Source: Dehalococcoidia bacterium (GTDB taxonomy: Bacteria; Chloroflexota; Dehalococcoidia; SpSt-223). Taken from it: a DNA stretch of 64,000 bases. Of this stretch, positions 18,337-27,469 are shown in pieces. Every line of letters begins with the position of its first letter. Within the stretch, counting starts at the first letter, position 1. Under the pieces are notes generated by a model that saw only the letters and a program-made list of their open reading frames with translations, made no database searches and was not told the origin of the DNA. The stretch lies in NCBI GenBank assembly GCA_026003895.1, contig BPIC01000001.1:872128-936127 (forward strand). The letters are read 5' to 3'. Position numbers and translations under genes: made by a program.

Positions 18337-18978
18337 ATGGACGCCGAAAAGATCGTCATGTTTCCGGGCGTTGAAGCGTCGCCCGACCCAACGCCGACCG
18401 AGGAAGAGCGCTTGATTCTCGCCAGCCAAGCTGGCGACATCCAAGCGTTCAACCAACTTGTCGAGCGGTACCAGTTTCAGGTGTACAACCTGTGCCGGCG
18501 GATGCTGGGTGATCCCGAACTGGCGGCAGATGCCACGCAAGAGACGTTTCTCAACGCCTTTGAGCACATCGGGCGTTTCCGAGGCGGGACGCTGAAGACG
18601 TGGCTGCTGCGGATCGCCGCCAACGCTTGTTATGACCTAATGCGCCACCGCAAGCGCCGGCCGGCAACTTCCCTCGACGAAATCGTTGACGACGAGGACG
18701 ACCCGAAAGACTTTGCGGGTGGCGGGGAACTCCCGGAACAGTTTGCGCTCCGTCGCGAGTTGGGGCAATTGCTGGTCCGGGCGTTGAACGAGCTGCCACC
18801 GGAGCAGCGGATGGTTGTGGTGCTCAGCGACATTCAGGGACTAAGTTATGACGAGATCGCCGACGTGACGCGAACCGAGCTGGGTACGGTGAAATCTCGG
18901 CTTTCGCGCGCTCGCGCGAAGCTGCGCGATTATCTCGATCGCCATCGGGAACTTTTGCCACGCGACTATCGTTACTAG
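18337..18978 (+). CDS. ECF RNA polymerase sigma factor, RpoE-like
   Basis: 213 residues. Region 2 runs FNQLVERYQFQVYNLCRRML ... DATQETFLNAFEHIGRFRGG with LKTWLLRIAANACYD; region 4 is LNELPPEQRMVVVLSDIQGL then YDEIADVTRTELGTVKSRLS. A 30-residue acidic linker joins them. It recruits RNA polymerase to specific promoters, probably under control of the membrane protein encoded 69 bases downstream. Close spacing to accA is odd for a stress sigma factor. Confidence 0.93.
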   Translation: MDAEKIVMFPGVEASPDPTPTEEERLILASQAGDIQAFNQLVERYQFQVYNLCRRMLGDPELAADATQETFLNAFEHIGRFRGGTLKTWLLRIAANACYDLMRHRKRRPATSLDEIVDDEDDPKDFAGGGELPEQFALRRELGQLLVRALNELPPEQRMVVVLSDIQGLSYDEIADVTRTELGTVKSRLSRARAKLRDYLDRHRELLPRDYRY

Positions 18979-19047
18979 CACTGACGCGCACCGCCACGAA
19001 GTTGTGGCCAAACGAGCTTTCGTTCCACACCCCACAACGAGGCAATC

Positions 19048-19575
19048 ATGACAGATGAGCCACTTCGCAAGATGCTTTCGGCATGCCTCTCGGACAGCGC
19101 CCTTCCGCGGGAAGTCGAAGACCATCTTGCTGAATCGGCTGGCAGTGAACAGGAGCGCGTCGAGCTCCGGCTCACGGTGCTGGCGCTGCGGCAACTTCCC
19201 GCTGCCGCGCTGCCACGCTCGTTTGTCATCGACGAGGTGAGCATTCATCGCTACCGCCGCCGGCAACGCTCGAGCGCGGTGACGTGGGTACTGCGCTCGG
19301 TGGTCGCGTCCGCAGCGGTGCTCCTGCTGGCCGTGGGGGCTGGCGATCTTCGCCAGTCTCTCGAGCCGTCGGCGCAGGTCACACCTGTGGAGTTCAGCTC
19401 CGCAACGCACACGCTGGCGGCTCAGACCGCCCACGATGCCGCGTTGCTGCCCGGCATTTCCGCGCAGCAACCGATCCCGACCGCGGTCTACCGCGGCCTC
19501 GAGGTCGCGCTTGCGAGCGTGGCGGCGGCGGCCGGCGGTGCCCTCTGGTGGACCTCGCGCCGCAATCGCGGTTAG
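19048..19575 (+). CDS. probable membrane anti-sigma factor
   Basis: 175 residues without a recognisable enzyme motif. The N-terminal about 75 residues are cytoplasmic, ending in ALPRSFVIDE, a segment common between anti-sigma and membrane domains in related genomes. Two membrane segments follow (VVASAAVLLLAVGAG near 90 and LEVALASVAAAAGGALWW near 160). The HxxxCxxC zinc motif of ZAS anti-sigma factors is absent. Function is inferred from the position right after an ECF sigma gene. Confidence 0.6.
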   Translation: MTDEPLRKMLSACLSDSALPREVEDHLAESAGSEQERVELRLTVLALRQLPAAALPRSFVIDEVSIHRYRRRQRSSAVTWVLRSVVASAAVLLLAVGAGDLRQSLEPSAQVTPVEFSSATHTLAAQTAHDAALLPGISAQQPIPTAVYRGLEVALASVAAAAGGALWWTSRRNRG

Positions 19576-19577
19576 CG

Positions 19578-19925
19578 ATGCGGTTCATTCTCGCGGCGAT
19601 CGGCCTGCTCGTACTTACCGGCTGCGGGCTTGGCTTGCCGACCGGGTCGTCGCTGCCCGAACCGACCATCCCCGCCGAGGCTGCCCCGCTGGTTGCCGAG
19701 GCGAAAGAGAAGCTTGCCCTCGACAAAGGAGCCGATCCCAGCCAGATTACGGTCAAGAGCATCGAGGCATTCACCTTCAATGACTCCAGCCTCGGCTGCC
19801 CCGAGCCCGGGCGCAGTTACCTTCAGGTCCTCACTCCCGGTTACGTGATTGTCCTGCAGCTCGGCTCCGAGACGTACGAATACCATGCCGCCCGCAACAC
19901 GGTCGTTCGCTGCGACGGCAAGTAG
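19578..19925 (+). CDS. small lipoprotein of unknown function
   Basis: 115 residues starting two bases after the previous stop. The signal FILAAIGLLVLTGC has a lipobox (LTGC). The mature part (LALDKGADPSQITVKSIEAF; DSSLGCPEPGRSYLQV; GYVIVLQLGSETYEYH; ending VVRCDGK) has two further cysteines that could form a disulfide. It belongs to the sigma/anti-sigma operon and may be its sensor or an output. No known family recognised with certainty. Confidence 0.72.
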   Translation: MRFILAAIGLLVLTGCGLGLPTGSSLPEPTIPAEAAPLVAEAKEKLALDKGADPSQITVKSIEAFTFNDSSLGCPEPGRSYLQVLTPGYVIVLQLGSETYEYHAARNTVVRCDGK

Positions 19926-20237
19926 GTGCAACGCTCTCTCGAAGAAGCGGCCGAGATCCGGCAGTGTCAGTTCAAGGTCAGCCCATGCCGCGGCGGTGCG
20001 GTCGGCGACGGCTGAAACCGAAGCATGTGGCGCAAGCGAGCGCGGTTAAGGTTGGGACGGCCGCTGAGCCTTCCGGCGTCGGTGGGCTTCGGTCGTGGCA
20101 CGTCCGGGAGTTCGCCGCAGCGCGTGGTCCCATCCCTCGCTCACTGTCACCGGGTCGGGCAGGGATGTGGCGCATGCCACCACGGCGACGCGCCCCGGCC
20201 GAGAGGGCTGGGGCGCGGAACGCGTGGAGAGCGAGAG
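19926..20237. other. gene-free stretch between convergent operons
   Basis: 312 bases between the lipoprotein stop and the rplL stop. Besides the hairpin at 20190-20216 I see no gene. In most bacteria rpoB would follow rplL at this point; here it does not. Confidence 0.6.
20190..20216 (-). terminator. GC-rich hairpin after the rplJL gene
   Basis: GCGCCCC-g-GCC, a GAGA loop, then GGgC-t-GGGGCGC. It begins about 20 bases past the rplL stop. There is no T-tract on the minus strand, so it is a terminator or mRNA-end stabiliser at best. Confidence 0.45.
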
Positions 20238-21191
20238 CTATTTGATCTGAACCGTCGCGCCGGCGGCTTCGAGCTTCGCCTTGAGCGCTTCGGCTTCCTC
20301 CTTGGCAATTCCTTCCTTGACCGGCTTGGGCGCCGATTCCACGAATTCCTTGGCTTCCTTGAGGCCGAGGGCCGTGATCTCCCGGATGACTTTGATCACT
20401 TCCAGCTTCTTGTCGCCGAAACCGGTGAGGATCACATCGAACTCGGTCTTCTCCTCGGCCGGCGGACCTGCCTCGGCCGCGGCTGCGGGGGCGCCGCCTG
20501 CGGCTGCCACGGGCGCGGCTGCTACCGCGGTGATGCCGAGATCCTCCTGGAGCCGCTTCGCCAGTTCGGCGGCCTCCAGCACCGTCATGTTCTTAATCTG
20601 TTCGATCAGCTCGTCGATTTTCGCCACCATTGTTCCCTCCAGCCCGGCGCCATCCGCCGGGGTCGCTCCTTGTTCTTCCAACTGCTTCACCCGGCCTTGA
20701 AGGGTGAGCAGCAATTGCAGCATCGCGCCTTGCAGTGCGCCGATCAGTGCCGCGGCAGGGCCTTGTATCGAACCGAGCACGCGGGCAAACAGTTCGATTT
20801 TGGGCGGCAGCGCCGCGATTTCTGCAAGTTGATCGGGCGGGACGGCACGGCCTTCCATTACCGCCCCTTTGACGGCGAGAATGGTTCGCGTGGTTCGCAG
20901 GTAGTCTTGGATCGCCTTGGCAGTGGCGACCGGGTCGCCGAAACCAAACGCGATTGCGGTCGGCCCAGCGAGGAACTGCTCCATCGCGTCGTAGCCGGTC
21001 TGCTTCGCAGCGCGGAGCACCAGCGTATTCTTGACGACGTGATACTCTGCGCCGGCGTCGCGAAACCGGGCGCGGACGGCATTCAACTCCGGTACTGACA
21101 ACCCGCGGTAGTCGGTCAGCACCGCAATGGAACTGCGACTGAGCAGGTCGGTCAGCTCGCGGACGGTTTCGACCTTTTTCTTGGTCGGCAT
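20238..21191 (-). CDS. rplJ-rplL: ribosomal protein L10-L7/L12 fused reading frame
   Basis: A single frame of 317 residues. Residues 1 to about 175 are L10 ([55 protein letters not shown]). Residues from 188 are a complete L7/L12: helical N-domain ([20 protein letters not shown]), Ala-rich hinge, and C-domain ([40 protein letters not shown]). A 12-residue Gly/Ala/Pro linker joins them where a stop is expected. Both parts look functional for the ribosomal stalk. An internal GGAGGG and ATG at 20630 can also make free L12. The start used is the second of two ATG codons after AAAGGAGG. rpoB is not downstream. Confidence 0.9.
   Translation of the reverse strand: MPTKKKVETVRELTDLLSRSSIAVLTDYRGLSVPELNAVRARFRDAGAEYHVVKNTLVLRAAKQTGYDAMEQFLAGPTAIAFGFGDPVATAKAIQDYLRTTRTILAVKGAVMEGRAVPPDQLAEIAALPPKIELFARVLGSIQGPAAALIGALQGAMLQLLLTLQGRVKQLEEQGATPADGAGLEGTMVAKIDELIEQIKNMTVLEAAELAKRLQEDLGITAVAAAPVAAAGGAPAAAAEAGPPAEEKTEFDVILTGFGDKKLEVIKVIREITALGLKEAKEFVESAPKPVKEGIAKEEAEALKAKLEAAGATVQIK
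20628..20640 (-). promoter_or_regulatory. rplL: internal ribosome binding site and ATG for free L7/L12
   Basis: GGAGGG (20640-20635), four bases, then ATG GTG GCG at 20630-20622, inside the fused frame. Initiation here would give a normal 130-residue L12 to supply the several copies per ribosome that one fusion cannot. Confidence 0.65.
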
Positions 21192-21225
21192 CATCCTCCT
21201 TTCCCTGAGGCCCCGGTTAAGTGCC

Positions 21226-21335
21226 GTGGCCTCCGCAATCTGCAGAGGCCACTAGGACGAGCCGCTCCTCACGGACCGGTCGAACAGCGCCTCGGCAGGA
21301 GATTAAGCGCAACGCGCGCCTACGTCTTCGGCTCT
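21226..21335 (-). ncRNA. L10 leader (autoregulatory mRNA structure)
   Basis: On the minus strand GCCGAAGACGTAGGCG (around 21317-21332) and CTTAATCTCCTGCCGAGGCG (around 21287-21306) match the conserved parts of the ribosomal L10 leader that binds L10(L12)4. A perfect 8-bp hairpin (GTGGCCTC / GAGGCCAC, 21226-21252) follows, 31 bases before the start. The position between rplA and rplJ is canonical. It allows L10-L12 to repress its own translation. Confidence 0.8.
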
Positions 21336-21429
21336 TCAGTTGTCCGCGCCCACTCCCCCGTTCAAACCGAGAGCGGGAGCACGAGGTCGACGTTCCCCCG
21401 ATCCTCACAGGGCAGGGGCGGTGGTCCGG

Positions 21430-22146
21430 TTACGCCGCCTTGAGAGCGAGCGTCGGGGCAAGATCGAGCGGAATGCCCGGCCCCATGGTGGTCGTGATGG
21501 TGGCGCTCTTCACGTATTGGCCTTTTGCGCCGCTTGGCTTCGCCTTGACGATCGCATCGACGATGGTCGCTAGGTTCTCGAGCAACGCCTCGTCGCTGAA
21601 CGACGCCTTACCGATCGGGACATGGATATTTGCGGTCCGGTCCAGCCGGAACTCGACGCGTCCTTTGCGGGCGTCGCGAATGGCGCGGCCGAGGTCGGCG
21701 GGGGGAACGACGGTGCCGGAACGAGGGTTCGGCATCAGGCCGCGACGGCCGAGGATACGACCGAGACGACCAACCTTGCCCATCATATCTGGCGTCGCGA
21801 TTGCGGTGTCGAAGTCGAGCCAACCCCCCTCGATCCGCTGGATCAGGTCATCGCTCCCCACGAAGTCGGCGCCCGCCTCTTCGGCATTGCGTATCCCCTC
21901 GGGGTCGCCCGTGAAGACGAGGACACGCACTTGCTTGCCGAGCCCGTTTGGCAGCAGCGCTACTCCGCGCACTTGTTGGTCGGCGTGGCGGGGATCGAGG
22001 CCCATCCGCAGATGGAGCTCGACTGTCTCATCGAAGTTGGCGTAGCGGATCGCTTTGGCGAGCGCGAGCGCCGCCTTCGGCTCATAACTCTTGTCAGGAT
22101 CGATCTTCTCGATGGCCACTTGGTACTTCTTGCCGCGCTTTGACAT
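21430..22146 (-). CDS. rplA: 50S ribosomal protein L1
   Basis: 238 residues, standard. Recognised by [36 protein letters not shown], the 23S-binding strand [29 protein letters not shown] and the C-terminal [12 protein letters not shown]. It forms the mobile L1 stalk and releases E-site tRNA; it can also bind its mRNA as a repressor. It lies 55 bases after rplK in the usual order. Confidence 0.97.
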   Translation of the reverse strand: MSKRGKKYQVAIEKIDPDKSYEPKAALALAKAIRYANFDETVELHLRMGLDPRHADQQVRGVALLPNGLGKQVRVLVFTGDPEGIRNAEEAGADFVGSDDLIQRIEGGWLDFDTAIATPDMMGKVGRLGRILGRRGLMPNPRSGTVVPPADLGRAIRDARKGRVEFRLDRTANIHVPIGKASFSDEALLENLATIVDAIVKAKPSGAKGQYVKSATITTTMGPGIPLDLAPTLALKAA

Positions 22147-22201
22147 GCTGATTCCTCCGGGGTACGGACGTGCGCCGGGCGCACTCCCCCAGGTAATAGG
22201 G

Positions 22202-22624
22202 TCACTCGACGACGATGCCCATGCTCCGGGCCGTGCCTTCGATGATCTTCATTGCCGCTTCGATCGAGGTGGCGTTGAGGTCCTTTTGCTTGATTTGGGC
22301 AATCTCGCGGATCTTGTCCTTCGACACTCGGCCAACTTTTTCGCGGTTCGGCGCCTTGCTGCCTTTTTCAATGCCGGCGGCCTTCTTGAGAAGGTCGCTG
22401 GCCGGCGGGCTCTTGGTGACGAAGGTGAAGGAGCGATCCTCGAAGATCGTCACTTCGACCGGGACGATCGAGCCCACTTGCGAGGCGGTGCGCTCGTTGT
22501 ATTCCTTGACGAACGCCATAATGTTGATGCCATGGGGGCCGAAGGCGGGGCCAACCGGCGGCGCCGGGGTGGCCTTGCCGGCCGGAATCTGCAGCTTGAC
22601 GACTGCTTTGACCTTCTTTGCCAT
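22202..22624 (-). CDS. rplK: 50S ribosomal protein L11
   Basis: 140 residues. [20 protein letters not shown] and [20 protein letters not shown] are diagnostic, as is the C-terminal RNA-binding domain ending [12 protein letters not shown]. It forms the GTPase-associated centre together with 23S rRNA and the L10-L12 stalk encoded downstream. Confidence 0.97.
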   Translation of the reverse strand: MAKKVKAVVKLQIPAGKATPAPPVGPAFGPHGINIMAFVKEYNERTASQVGSIVPVEVTIFEDRSFTFVTKSPPASDLLKKAAGIEKGSKAPNREKVGRVSKDKIREIAQIKQKDLNATSIEAAMKIIEGTARSMGIVVE

Positions 22625-22719
22625 CGTGTTTCAATCCTCAGATCGGATGCGCCGGGCGCCACGCGCCGGGTCACTCTGCTCGTGGGTTCGTTTGGACCAG
22701 CAGCGAAGGATACCGCCCG

Positions 22720-23319
22720 CTAGAGCTTTTCAACCTGCAAGAAATCGAGTTCAACCGGCGTCTCACGGCCGAAGAACGAAACCAAAACCCGGACTTTGCC
22801 CTTTTCATGATTGATGTCGTCGACAGTGCCGACGAACTCGGTAAAGGGACCGTCGATGATGCGGACGCTCTGGCCTTTCTGGAACCCGATCTTAATCCTC
22901 GGGGTCTCAGCCGTCATCTGCCGCAGGATCTGCTTCACTTCGTGATCTTCAAGCGGCACTGGCCGATTGCCATGGCCGACGAAGCCGGTCACGCCCGGGG
23001 TGTTCCGGACGACATACCAGCTATCGTCGTCCATGATCATGTTCACGAGGACATAGCCAGGATAGACCTTGCGTTGGACCTGACGCCGTTGGCCATCCTT
23101 GACCTCGATTTCCTCTTCGGTCGGGATAACCACTTCGAAGATCTTGTCCCGCATGTCCATCGTCTCGATGCGGTGCTCGAGGTTGCGCTTGACCTTGTTT
23201 TCGTAGCCAGAGTAGGTATGGATCACGTACCACTCGCCGCGGGGCGCGGGGGCCTCTTCTGGCTCGACGGTCTGGATCGCGGGATCGGTCTCAGAGGCGA
23301 GATTTTCGTGCGGTTCCAT
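22720..23319 (-). CDS. nusG: transcription termination/antitermination protein NusG
   Basis: 199 residues from ATG 23319 (AAGGA eight bases upstream; a TTG just before it is unlikely). The NGN domain begins GEWYVIHTYSGYENKVKRNL, with PTEEEIEVKDGQRRQVQRKV and YPGYVLVNMIMDDDSWYVVR; the KOW domain contains GQSVRIIDGPFTEFVGTVDD. It binds the RNA polymerase clamp and couples it to Rho or ribosomes. A 25-residue acidic N-terminal extension precedes the NGN domain. Confidence 0.97.
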   Translation of the reverse strand: MEPHENLASETDPAIQTVEPEEAPAPRGEWYVIHTYSGYENKVKRNLEHRIETMDMRDKIFEVVIPTEEEIEVKDGQRRQVQRKVYPGYVLVNMIMDDDSWYVVRNTPGVTGFVGHGNRPVPLEDHEVKQILRQMTAETPRIKIGFQKGQSVRIIDGPFTEFVGTVDDINHEKGKVRVLVSFFGRETPVELDFLQVEKL

Positions 23320-23350
23320 CAAGGACGTCCTTACATGGGGCGCTGCTGAT

Positions 23351-23659
23351 CTAGAAGATGGGATTGAGCAGCAAGACTTCCATCAGCTTCGAGAACAGCC
23401 AGTCGATGCCGCCGAGAATCACACCGACCGCGGTCGACAAGGCGATGACGACGATCGTCAATTCGCGCACTTGCTGAGCGGACGGCCAGGTGACCTTCTT
23501 GAGCTCGGAAATGATATCGCGTGCGAAGCGAAAGTCCGGCGCTTTGAAGCGGAGCCGGCGGCCGGCCGTCTGCTGACCGCCTCGAGCAACCGGCGGCTTC
23601 GGTGGGCGCGGCGCGGTCCGCGGTCCCTGGCCCGGGCGGGCCGTCTGCTTTATCGCCAT
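23351..23659 (-). CDS. secE: protein translocase subunit SecE
   Basis: 102 residues from ATG 23659 with CAGGAG upstream. A basic, Pro-rich N-terminus of about 45 residues precedes the SecE core: IISELKKVTWPSAQQVRELT and one membrane segment (VVIALSTAVGVILGGIDWLF). It clamps SecY in the inner membrane. The order rpmG-secE-nusG is the common one. Confidence 0.94.
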   Translation of the reverse strand: MAIKQTARPGQGPRTAPRPPKPPVARGGQQTAGRRLRFKAPDFRFARDIISELKKVTWPSAQQVRELTIVVIALSTAVGVILGGIDWLFSKLMEVLLLNPIF

Positions 23660-23739
23660 CGCTCTCTCCTGTGGTCGCGCGTCGCGCGCCGGCCGATCGA
23701 TCCCTGAATTGTCGCGGGCGCCCGCCCCGCTGACAAGCG

Positions 23740-23910
23740 TTAGCGCGTCTCGCGGTGTTCGCGGTGCCCGCGGCAGCGCGGACAATACTTCTTCAAGGTC
23801 AAGCGATCGGGATCGTTACGCCTGTTCTTCTGCGTCAGGTAGTTCCGCTCCCGACACTCGGCACAGGCGAGGGTGATGAGCACTCGTGCCTCGCCCTTCT
23901 TCTTCGCCAT
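23740..23910 (-). CDS. rpmG: 50S ribosomal protein L33
   Basis: 56 residues, read from the minus strand: [20 protein letters not shown], then [20 protein letters not shown] and CPRC. Two CxxC pairs (CAEC and CPRC) make this the zinc-binding C+ form of L33. The start overlaps no other gene and lies between tuf and secE as in many genomes. The C-terminus is slightly extended by an Arg/His/Glu tail. Confidence 0.94.
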   Translation of the reverse strand: MAKKKGEARVLITLACAECRERNYLTQKNRRNDPDRLTLKKYCPRCRGHREHRETR

Positions 23911-23978
23911 GCTGGCCCCTTACTGAGCACAACGCGCTCGGCCCGCTCGCACCTGCGCGAACGGGCCGGCGACCATCG

Positions 23979-25178
23979 TTACTCGAGGATCTGCGTCACC
24001 GAGCCGGCGCCGACGGTGCGACCGCCCTCGCGAATCGCGAAGCGGAGGCCTTCCTCGATGGCGACCGGGGTGATCAGGGTGATGGTCATTTCGACATTGT
24101 CGCCCGGCATCGTCATCTCCACCCCCTCGGGCAGCTGAATCGAGCCGGTGACGTCGGTCGTCCGAATGTAGAACTGCGGGCGATAACCGTTGAAGAAGGG
24201 CGTGTGGCGGCCGCCCTCTTCCTTCGAGAGGACGTAAACCTGCGCCTTGAACTTCGTGTGCGGCTTGATGCTGCCGGGCTTGCAGAGCACCTGACCACGC
24301 TCGACCTCGTCGCGCTCCACACCGCGGAGGAGACAGCCGACGTTGTCGCCTGCTTGACCTTCGTCGAGCGTCTTCTTGAACATCTCGACGCCGGTCACGA
24401 CCGTTCGCCGGCTCTCGCCGAAGCCGACGATCTCGACCTCGTCGCCGACCCGGACGATCCCGCGCTCGATACGCCCGGTCACCACGGTGCCGCGGCCCTT
24501 GATGCCGAAGACGTCCTCAACCGGCATCAAGAAGGGCTTGTCGATCGCTCGTTCCGGAGTCGGAATGTAATTGTCGACCGCGTCCATCAGTTCGAGGATC
24601 GGCTTGTACTCGGGGGCGTTGATATCGTTCGAAGTGCTTTCGAGCGCAGCACGCGCCGAGCCGCGGATGATGGGAATCTCGTCGCCCGGGAAGCCGTACT
24701 TGCTGAGGAGCTCGCGCAGTTCGAGCTCGACGAGTTCGAGCAGCTCGGGGTCGTCCATCTCGTCGACCTTGTTCAGGAAGACGACGATTGCCGGCACTTC
24801 CACTTGGCGGGCGAGCAGGATGTGCTCACGCGTCTGGGGCATCGGGCCTTCTGGCGCGGCGACGACGAGGATCGCACCGTCCATCTGAGCGGCGCCGGTG
24901 ATCATGTTCTTGATGTAGTCGGCGTGCCCCGGGCAATCAACGTGGGCGTAGTGGCGCTTGTCGGTTTCGTATTCCACGTGCGCGATGGCAATCGTAATGC
25001 CGCGGGCACGCTCCTCCGGCGCGTTGTCGATTGATTCGAACGGCCGGAACTCGGCTTCACCCTTGAGGGCCAGCGTCTTGGTGATCGCAGCGGTCAGCGT
25101 GGTCTTGCCATGGTCGATGTGGCCGATGGTTCCGACGTTGACGTGCGGCTTCGTTCGCTCAAACTTCTTGCGGGCCAA
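23979..25178 (-). CDS. tuf: elongation factor Tu
   Basis: 399 residues. G1 GHIDHGKTT, switch [38 protein letters not shown] and the domain 2/3 segments ([17 protein letters not shown]-type region [17 protein letters not shown]) are complete. It brings aminoacyl-tRNA to the ribosome. Translation starts at TTG (TTG GCC CGC AAG) with CGGAGG eight bases upstream; no ATG is possible at this position. It is the first protein gene behind a tRNA-Thr gene and promoter. Confidence 0.97.
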   Translation of the reverse strand: MARKKFERTKPHVNVGTIGHIDHGKTTLTAAITKTLALKGEAEFRPFESIDNAPEERARGITIAIAHVEYETDKRHYAHVDCPGHADYIKNMITGAAQMDGAILVVAAPEGPMPQTREHILLARQVEVPAIVVFLNKVDEMDDPELLELVELELRELLSKYGFPGDEIPIIRGSARAALESTSNDINAPEYKPILELMDAVDNYIPTPERAIDKPFLMPVEDVFGIKGRGTVVTGRIERGIVRVGDEVEIVGFGESRRTVVTGVEMFKKTLDEGQAGDNVGCLLRGVERDEVERGQVLCKPGSIKPHTKFKAQVYVLSKEEGGRHTPFFNGYRPQFYIRTTDVTGSIQLPEGVEMTMPGDNVEMTITLITPVAIEEGLRFAIREGGRTVGAGSVTQILE

Positions 25179-25261
25179 AAGTAGTTCCTCCGATGATTGT
25201 GGCTGATCGACCCACGTTCGAGCGGCTCGATGATTTCCCGCTCGAAGGCAAACCGGCTGCG

Positions 25262-25334
25262 GAGCCCACGACCGGACTTGAACCGGTGACCCCGTTCTTA
25301 CCAAGAACGTGCTCTGCCAACTGAGCTACGCGGG
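25262..25334 (-). tRNA. tRNA-Thr (GGT anticodon)
   Basis: A 73-base cloverleaf: acceptor GCCCGCG pairing with CGTGGGC (one G-T), D arm with AGCTCAGTTGGCAGAGC, anticodon stem CGTTC/GAACG with loop TTGGTAA (anticodon GGT), and T arm ACCGG-TTCAAGT-CCGGT. The discriminator is T and CCA is not encoded. It lies about 85 bases upstream of tuf on the same strand, as thrT does before tufB in enterics. Confidence 0.95.
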
Positions 25335-25389
25335 CGACACGCGCTGATCGCAAAAACGACCAGCGGGGTTCCGCCGGTCACGCCACTCT

Positions 25390-25419
25390 ATGATAGGCCA
25401 GACGCGTGAAAAAGATCAA
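25390..25419 (-). promoter_or_regulatory. promoter of tRNA-Thr and tuf
   Basis: TTGATC (25419-25414), an 18-base spacer and TATCAT (25395-25390) on the minus strand, about 55 bases before the tRNA 5' end. Confidence 0.6.
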
Positions 25420-25616
25420 GGTCGACTGCGCCCGGGTTGCTCTCGCTCATCGAACCGGCTGAACCACGCACGATCGTGCAGCCGGAACCTGTCTACGACA
25501 GAACAATCGAGGTTCACCATCCGTTCCACGGTTCGTGGCCACGGCCAACCACGCTCGCGGCGGGCGCCCGAAGACCATCGGAATCGGATTGGATGCCCCC
25601 GCCGTCCTCCCGCGGG

Positions 25617-26477
25617 TTAGCGTCCGGCACGTGCCAGAAGCCGGCGGGCTCGCGTGACAATTGGGGCGTCGATCATCGCTCCGTCCAGCCCAACCGCGCC
25701 GAGGCCCCGCCGCTCGGCGTCTTCGTACACCTCGACGATTCGCTGTGCCTGCGCTATCTCCTCATCGGTCGGCGCGTAGCCGGCGTTGACCACCGGGAGC
25801 TGCGCCGGGTGAATGCAATAGCGGCCCTCGAAGCCCAGATCGCGCGAGGCACGCGTGTCGGCAGCAAGCCAGTCGAGATCGCGGTATTCCGGATCGGGCG
25901 TGTCGAGCGGGATTACTCCAGCGGCCTTGCAGGCGAGCGCAACGCGCGCCCGCGCAGCGGCCAGTTGGGCGCTCTCCCGGCTGCGCGGAATGCCGAGGTC
26001 GGAGGTGAAGTCCTCTGCGCCAAAGGAGGCAGCGATAACGCGTGGCGACGCTGAGACGATCGCTTCGCAGTGAAGCACCGCGACGGCGCTCTCGATCCAG
26101 GGAAGGATGGAGACGGACCCGGCCGGCAAATCCCGCATCCGCTCGAGCAGCGTAAGATAGTGGTCGACCTGGCGGACAATCTCGGGTGAGTTCGCCTTGG
26201 GCAGCGAGACTCCCGCGACGCCCGGCTGGATCACCGCCGCCAGATCGTCTTCCAACAACCCGGTGTCGAGCCCGTTCACGCGGACGATAAGCTGCTTCAC
26301 GGCTGGGGCGACATCAGAAATCGCGCCTGCCACGAGCGTGCGTGCCTTCAGCTTGTCGCCCGCCGCCACCGAGTCTTCGAGGTCGAGACAGATCACGTCG
26401 GCGGGAGCGCTCTTGGCCTTCTCGAACATCGGCGGCCGAATTCCGGGCGTGAAGAGGATGCTCACCAAGCGTGCCAT
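25617..26477 (-). CDS. HpcH/HpaI-CitE family CoA-ester lyase
   Basis: 286 residues. VSILFTPGIRPPMFEKAKSA, the metal-ligand region DVICLDLEDSVAAGDK, IVRVNGLDTG, PWIESAVAVLHCEAI, FGAEDFTSDLGIPRS and FEGRYCIHPAQLPVVNAGYA are those of citrate-lyase-beta-like enzymes (CitE, malyl-CoA or citramalyl-CoA lyases). It would cleave a 3-hydroxy-acyl-CoA with Mg2+. It is divergent from a LysR gene, its likely regulator. CitD and CitF are absent, so it is not citrate lyase itself. Confidence 0.9.
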   Translation of the reverse strand: MARLVSILFTPGIRPPMFEKAKSAPADVICLDLEDSVAAGDKLKARTLVAGAISDVAPAVKQLIVRVNGLDTGLLEDDLAAVIQPGVAGVSLPKANSPEIVRQVDHYLTLLERMRDLPAGSVSILPWIESAVAVLHCEAIVSASPRVIAASFGAEDFTSDLGIPRSRESAQLAAARARVALACKAAGVIPLDTPDPEYRDLDWLAADTRASRDLGFEGRYCIHPAQLPVVNAGYAPTDEEIAQAQRIVEVYEDAERRGLGAVGLDGAMIDAPIVTRARRLLARAGR

Positions 26478-26546
26478 AGCCCACTCCTTAAGAGACGTTA
26501 ACCAAGAGACTTGTGAAAGGGGTGACGAACACCCCGGCTCCCGACA

Positions 26547-26560
26547 TATACTGTATCGCC
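26547..26560 (+). promoter_or_regulatory. -10 element for leaderless LysR mRNA
   Basis: TATACT at 26547-26552 places the transcription start at or next to the ATG at 26561, and no Shine-Dalgarno is present (CTGTATCGCC precedes ATG). The -35 is weak. Confidence 0.45.
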
Positions 26561-27469
26561 ATGATTGACCTAGGCCAGCTTGAAGCCTTCTTGCAGGTCG
26601 CCGAGCACAGCAGTTTCAGCCGGGCGGCCGAGGTACTCTATCTTACGCAGCCAACCATCAGCGCCCGTATCCACTCGCTTGAGCGCGAGCTGGGCGAGTT
26701 GCTCTTTGAGCGATCCAGCCGTTCGGTTCGGCTTACCGAGGCTGGGCAGACCTTCCTGCCGTTTGCCCGCCGAACCCTTGAAACCTATCGAGAGGGAAGG
26801 GCGGCGCTCGATGCCCTCCGGCAGGCCCAAGGCGGTCGGTTGCGCATCGGCGCGTCGCGGGTGTTTGGTACCTATCTCCTGCCGGACATTCTGCAGGCGT
26901 TCAAAGAACGTCACCCCGGTGTCAGCCTCGCCGTTCGGACGGCGCGCTCGGCCCAGATGTTGGAGTTGTTGCTTGCCGGCGAGGTCGAGATCGGGCTGAC
27001 GCGGTATATCGATCACGACGAAGTGGTCACCGTCAAGCTCGCGGAAGACCCCGTCTACCTTGCGGTTCACCCGGACGACCCCCTCGCCTCGATGGAAGAA
27101 ATGCCCCTGCGGTCGCTCGTGCGTGAACCGCTCATTCTCTACGAACCGGATTCGAGTTACTACAGTCTCATTTTGAGCATGTGCCGCGACGCCGGCATCA
27201 CGCCCGACATTTTCATGGAGCTGGACGAGATCGAAGGCGCCAAGCAAATGGTGGCGCGCGGGCTGGGAATCTCGATCTTGCCGTTGTGCGCGATGCGCGA
27301 CGAACTGCGGGCTGGCGTCCTCAAGGCCGTGCCGCTGAAGGGCGACCCGCGAAGCACTCCGATTTGTTTGGTCTATCGCAAGCGTACCCAAGCGAGTTAC
27401 CTTGTCGACGCCTTCGTGAAGGTTGCCGCCGAGCAGTTCCGTGAGGCGACGGAGGCCGTGATTCCCTAA
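26561..27469 (+). CDS. LysR-family transcriptional regulator
   Basis: 302 residues. The N-terminal helix-turn-helix is classic (LGQLEAFLQVAEHSSFSRAA; LYLTQPTISARIHSLERELG; LFERSSRSVRLTEAGQTFLP). The effector domain follows (RLRIGASRVFGTYLLPDILQ; EVEIGLTRYIDHDEVVTVKL; GLGISILPLCAMRDEL). It is divergent from the CoA-ester lyase with an 83-base shared control region and probably regulates it in response to a pathway intermediate. Confidence 0.93.
   Translation: MIDLGQLEAFLQVAEHSSFSRAAEVLYLTQPTISARIHSLERELGELLFERSSRSVRLTEAGQTFLPFARRTLETYREGRAALDALRQAQGGRLRIGASRVFGTYLLPDILQAFKERHPGVSLAVRTARSAQMLELLLAGEVEIGLTRYIDHDEVVTVKLAEDPVYLAVHPDDPLASMEEMPLRSLVREPLILYEPDSSYYSLILSMCRDAGITPDIFMELDEIEGAKQMVARGLGISILPLCAMRDELRAGVLKAVPLKGDPRSTPICLVYRKRTQASYLVDAFVKVAAEQFREATEAVIP

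Noticed and set aside
23660..23739. Expected tRNA-Trp between rpmG and secE
   Set aside because: Looked for because it is common in other genomes; no cloverleaf is present.
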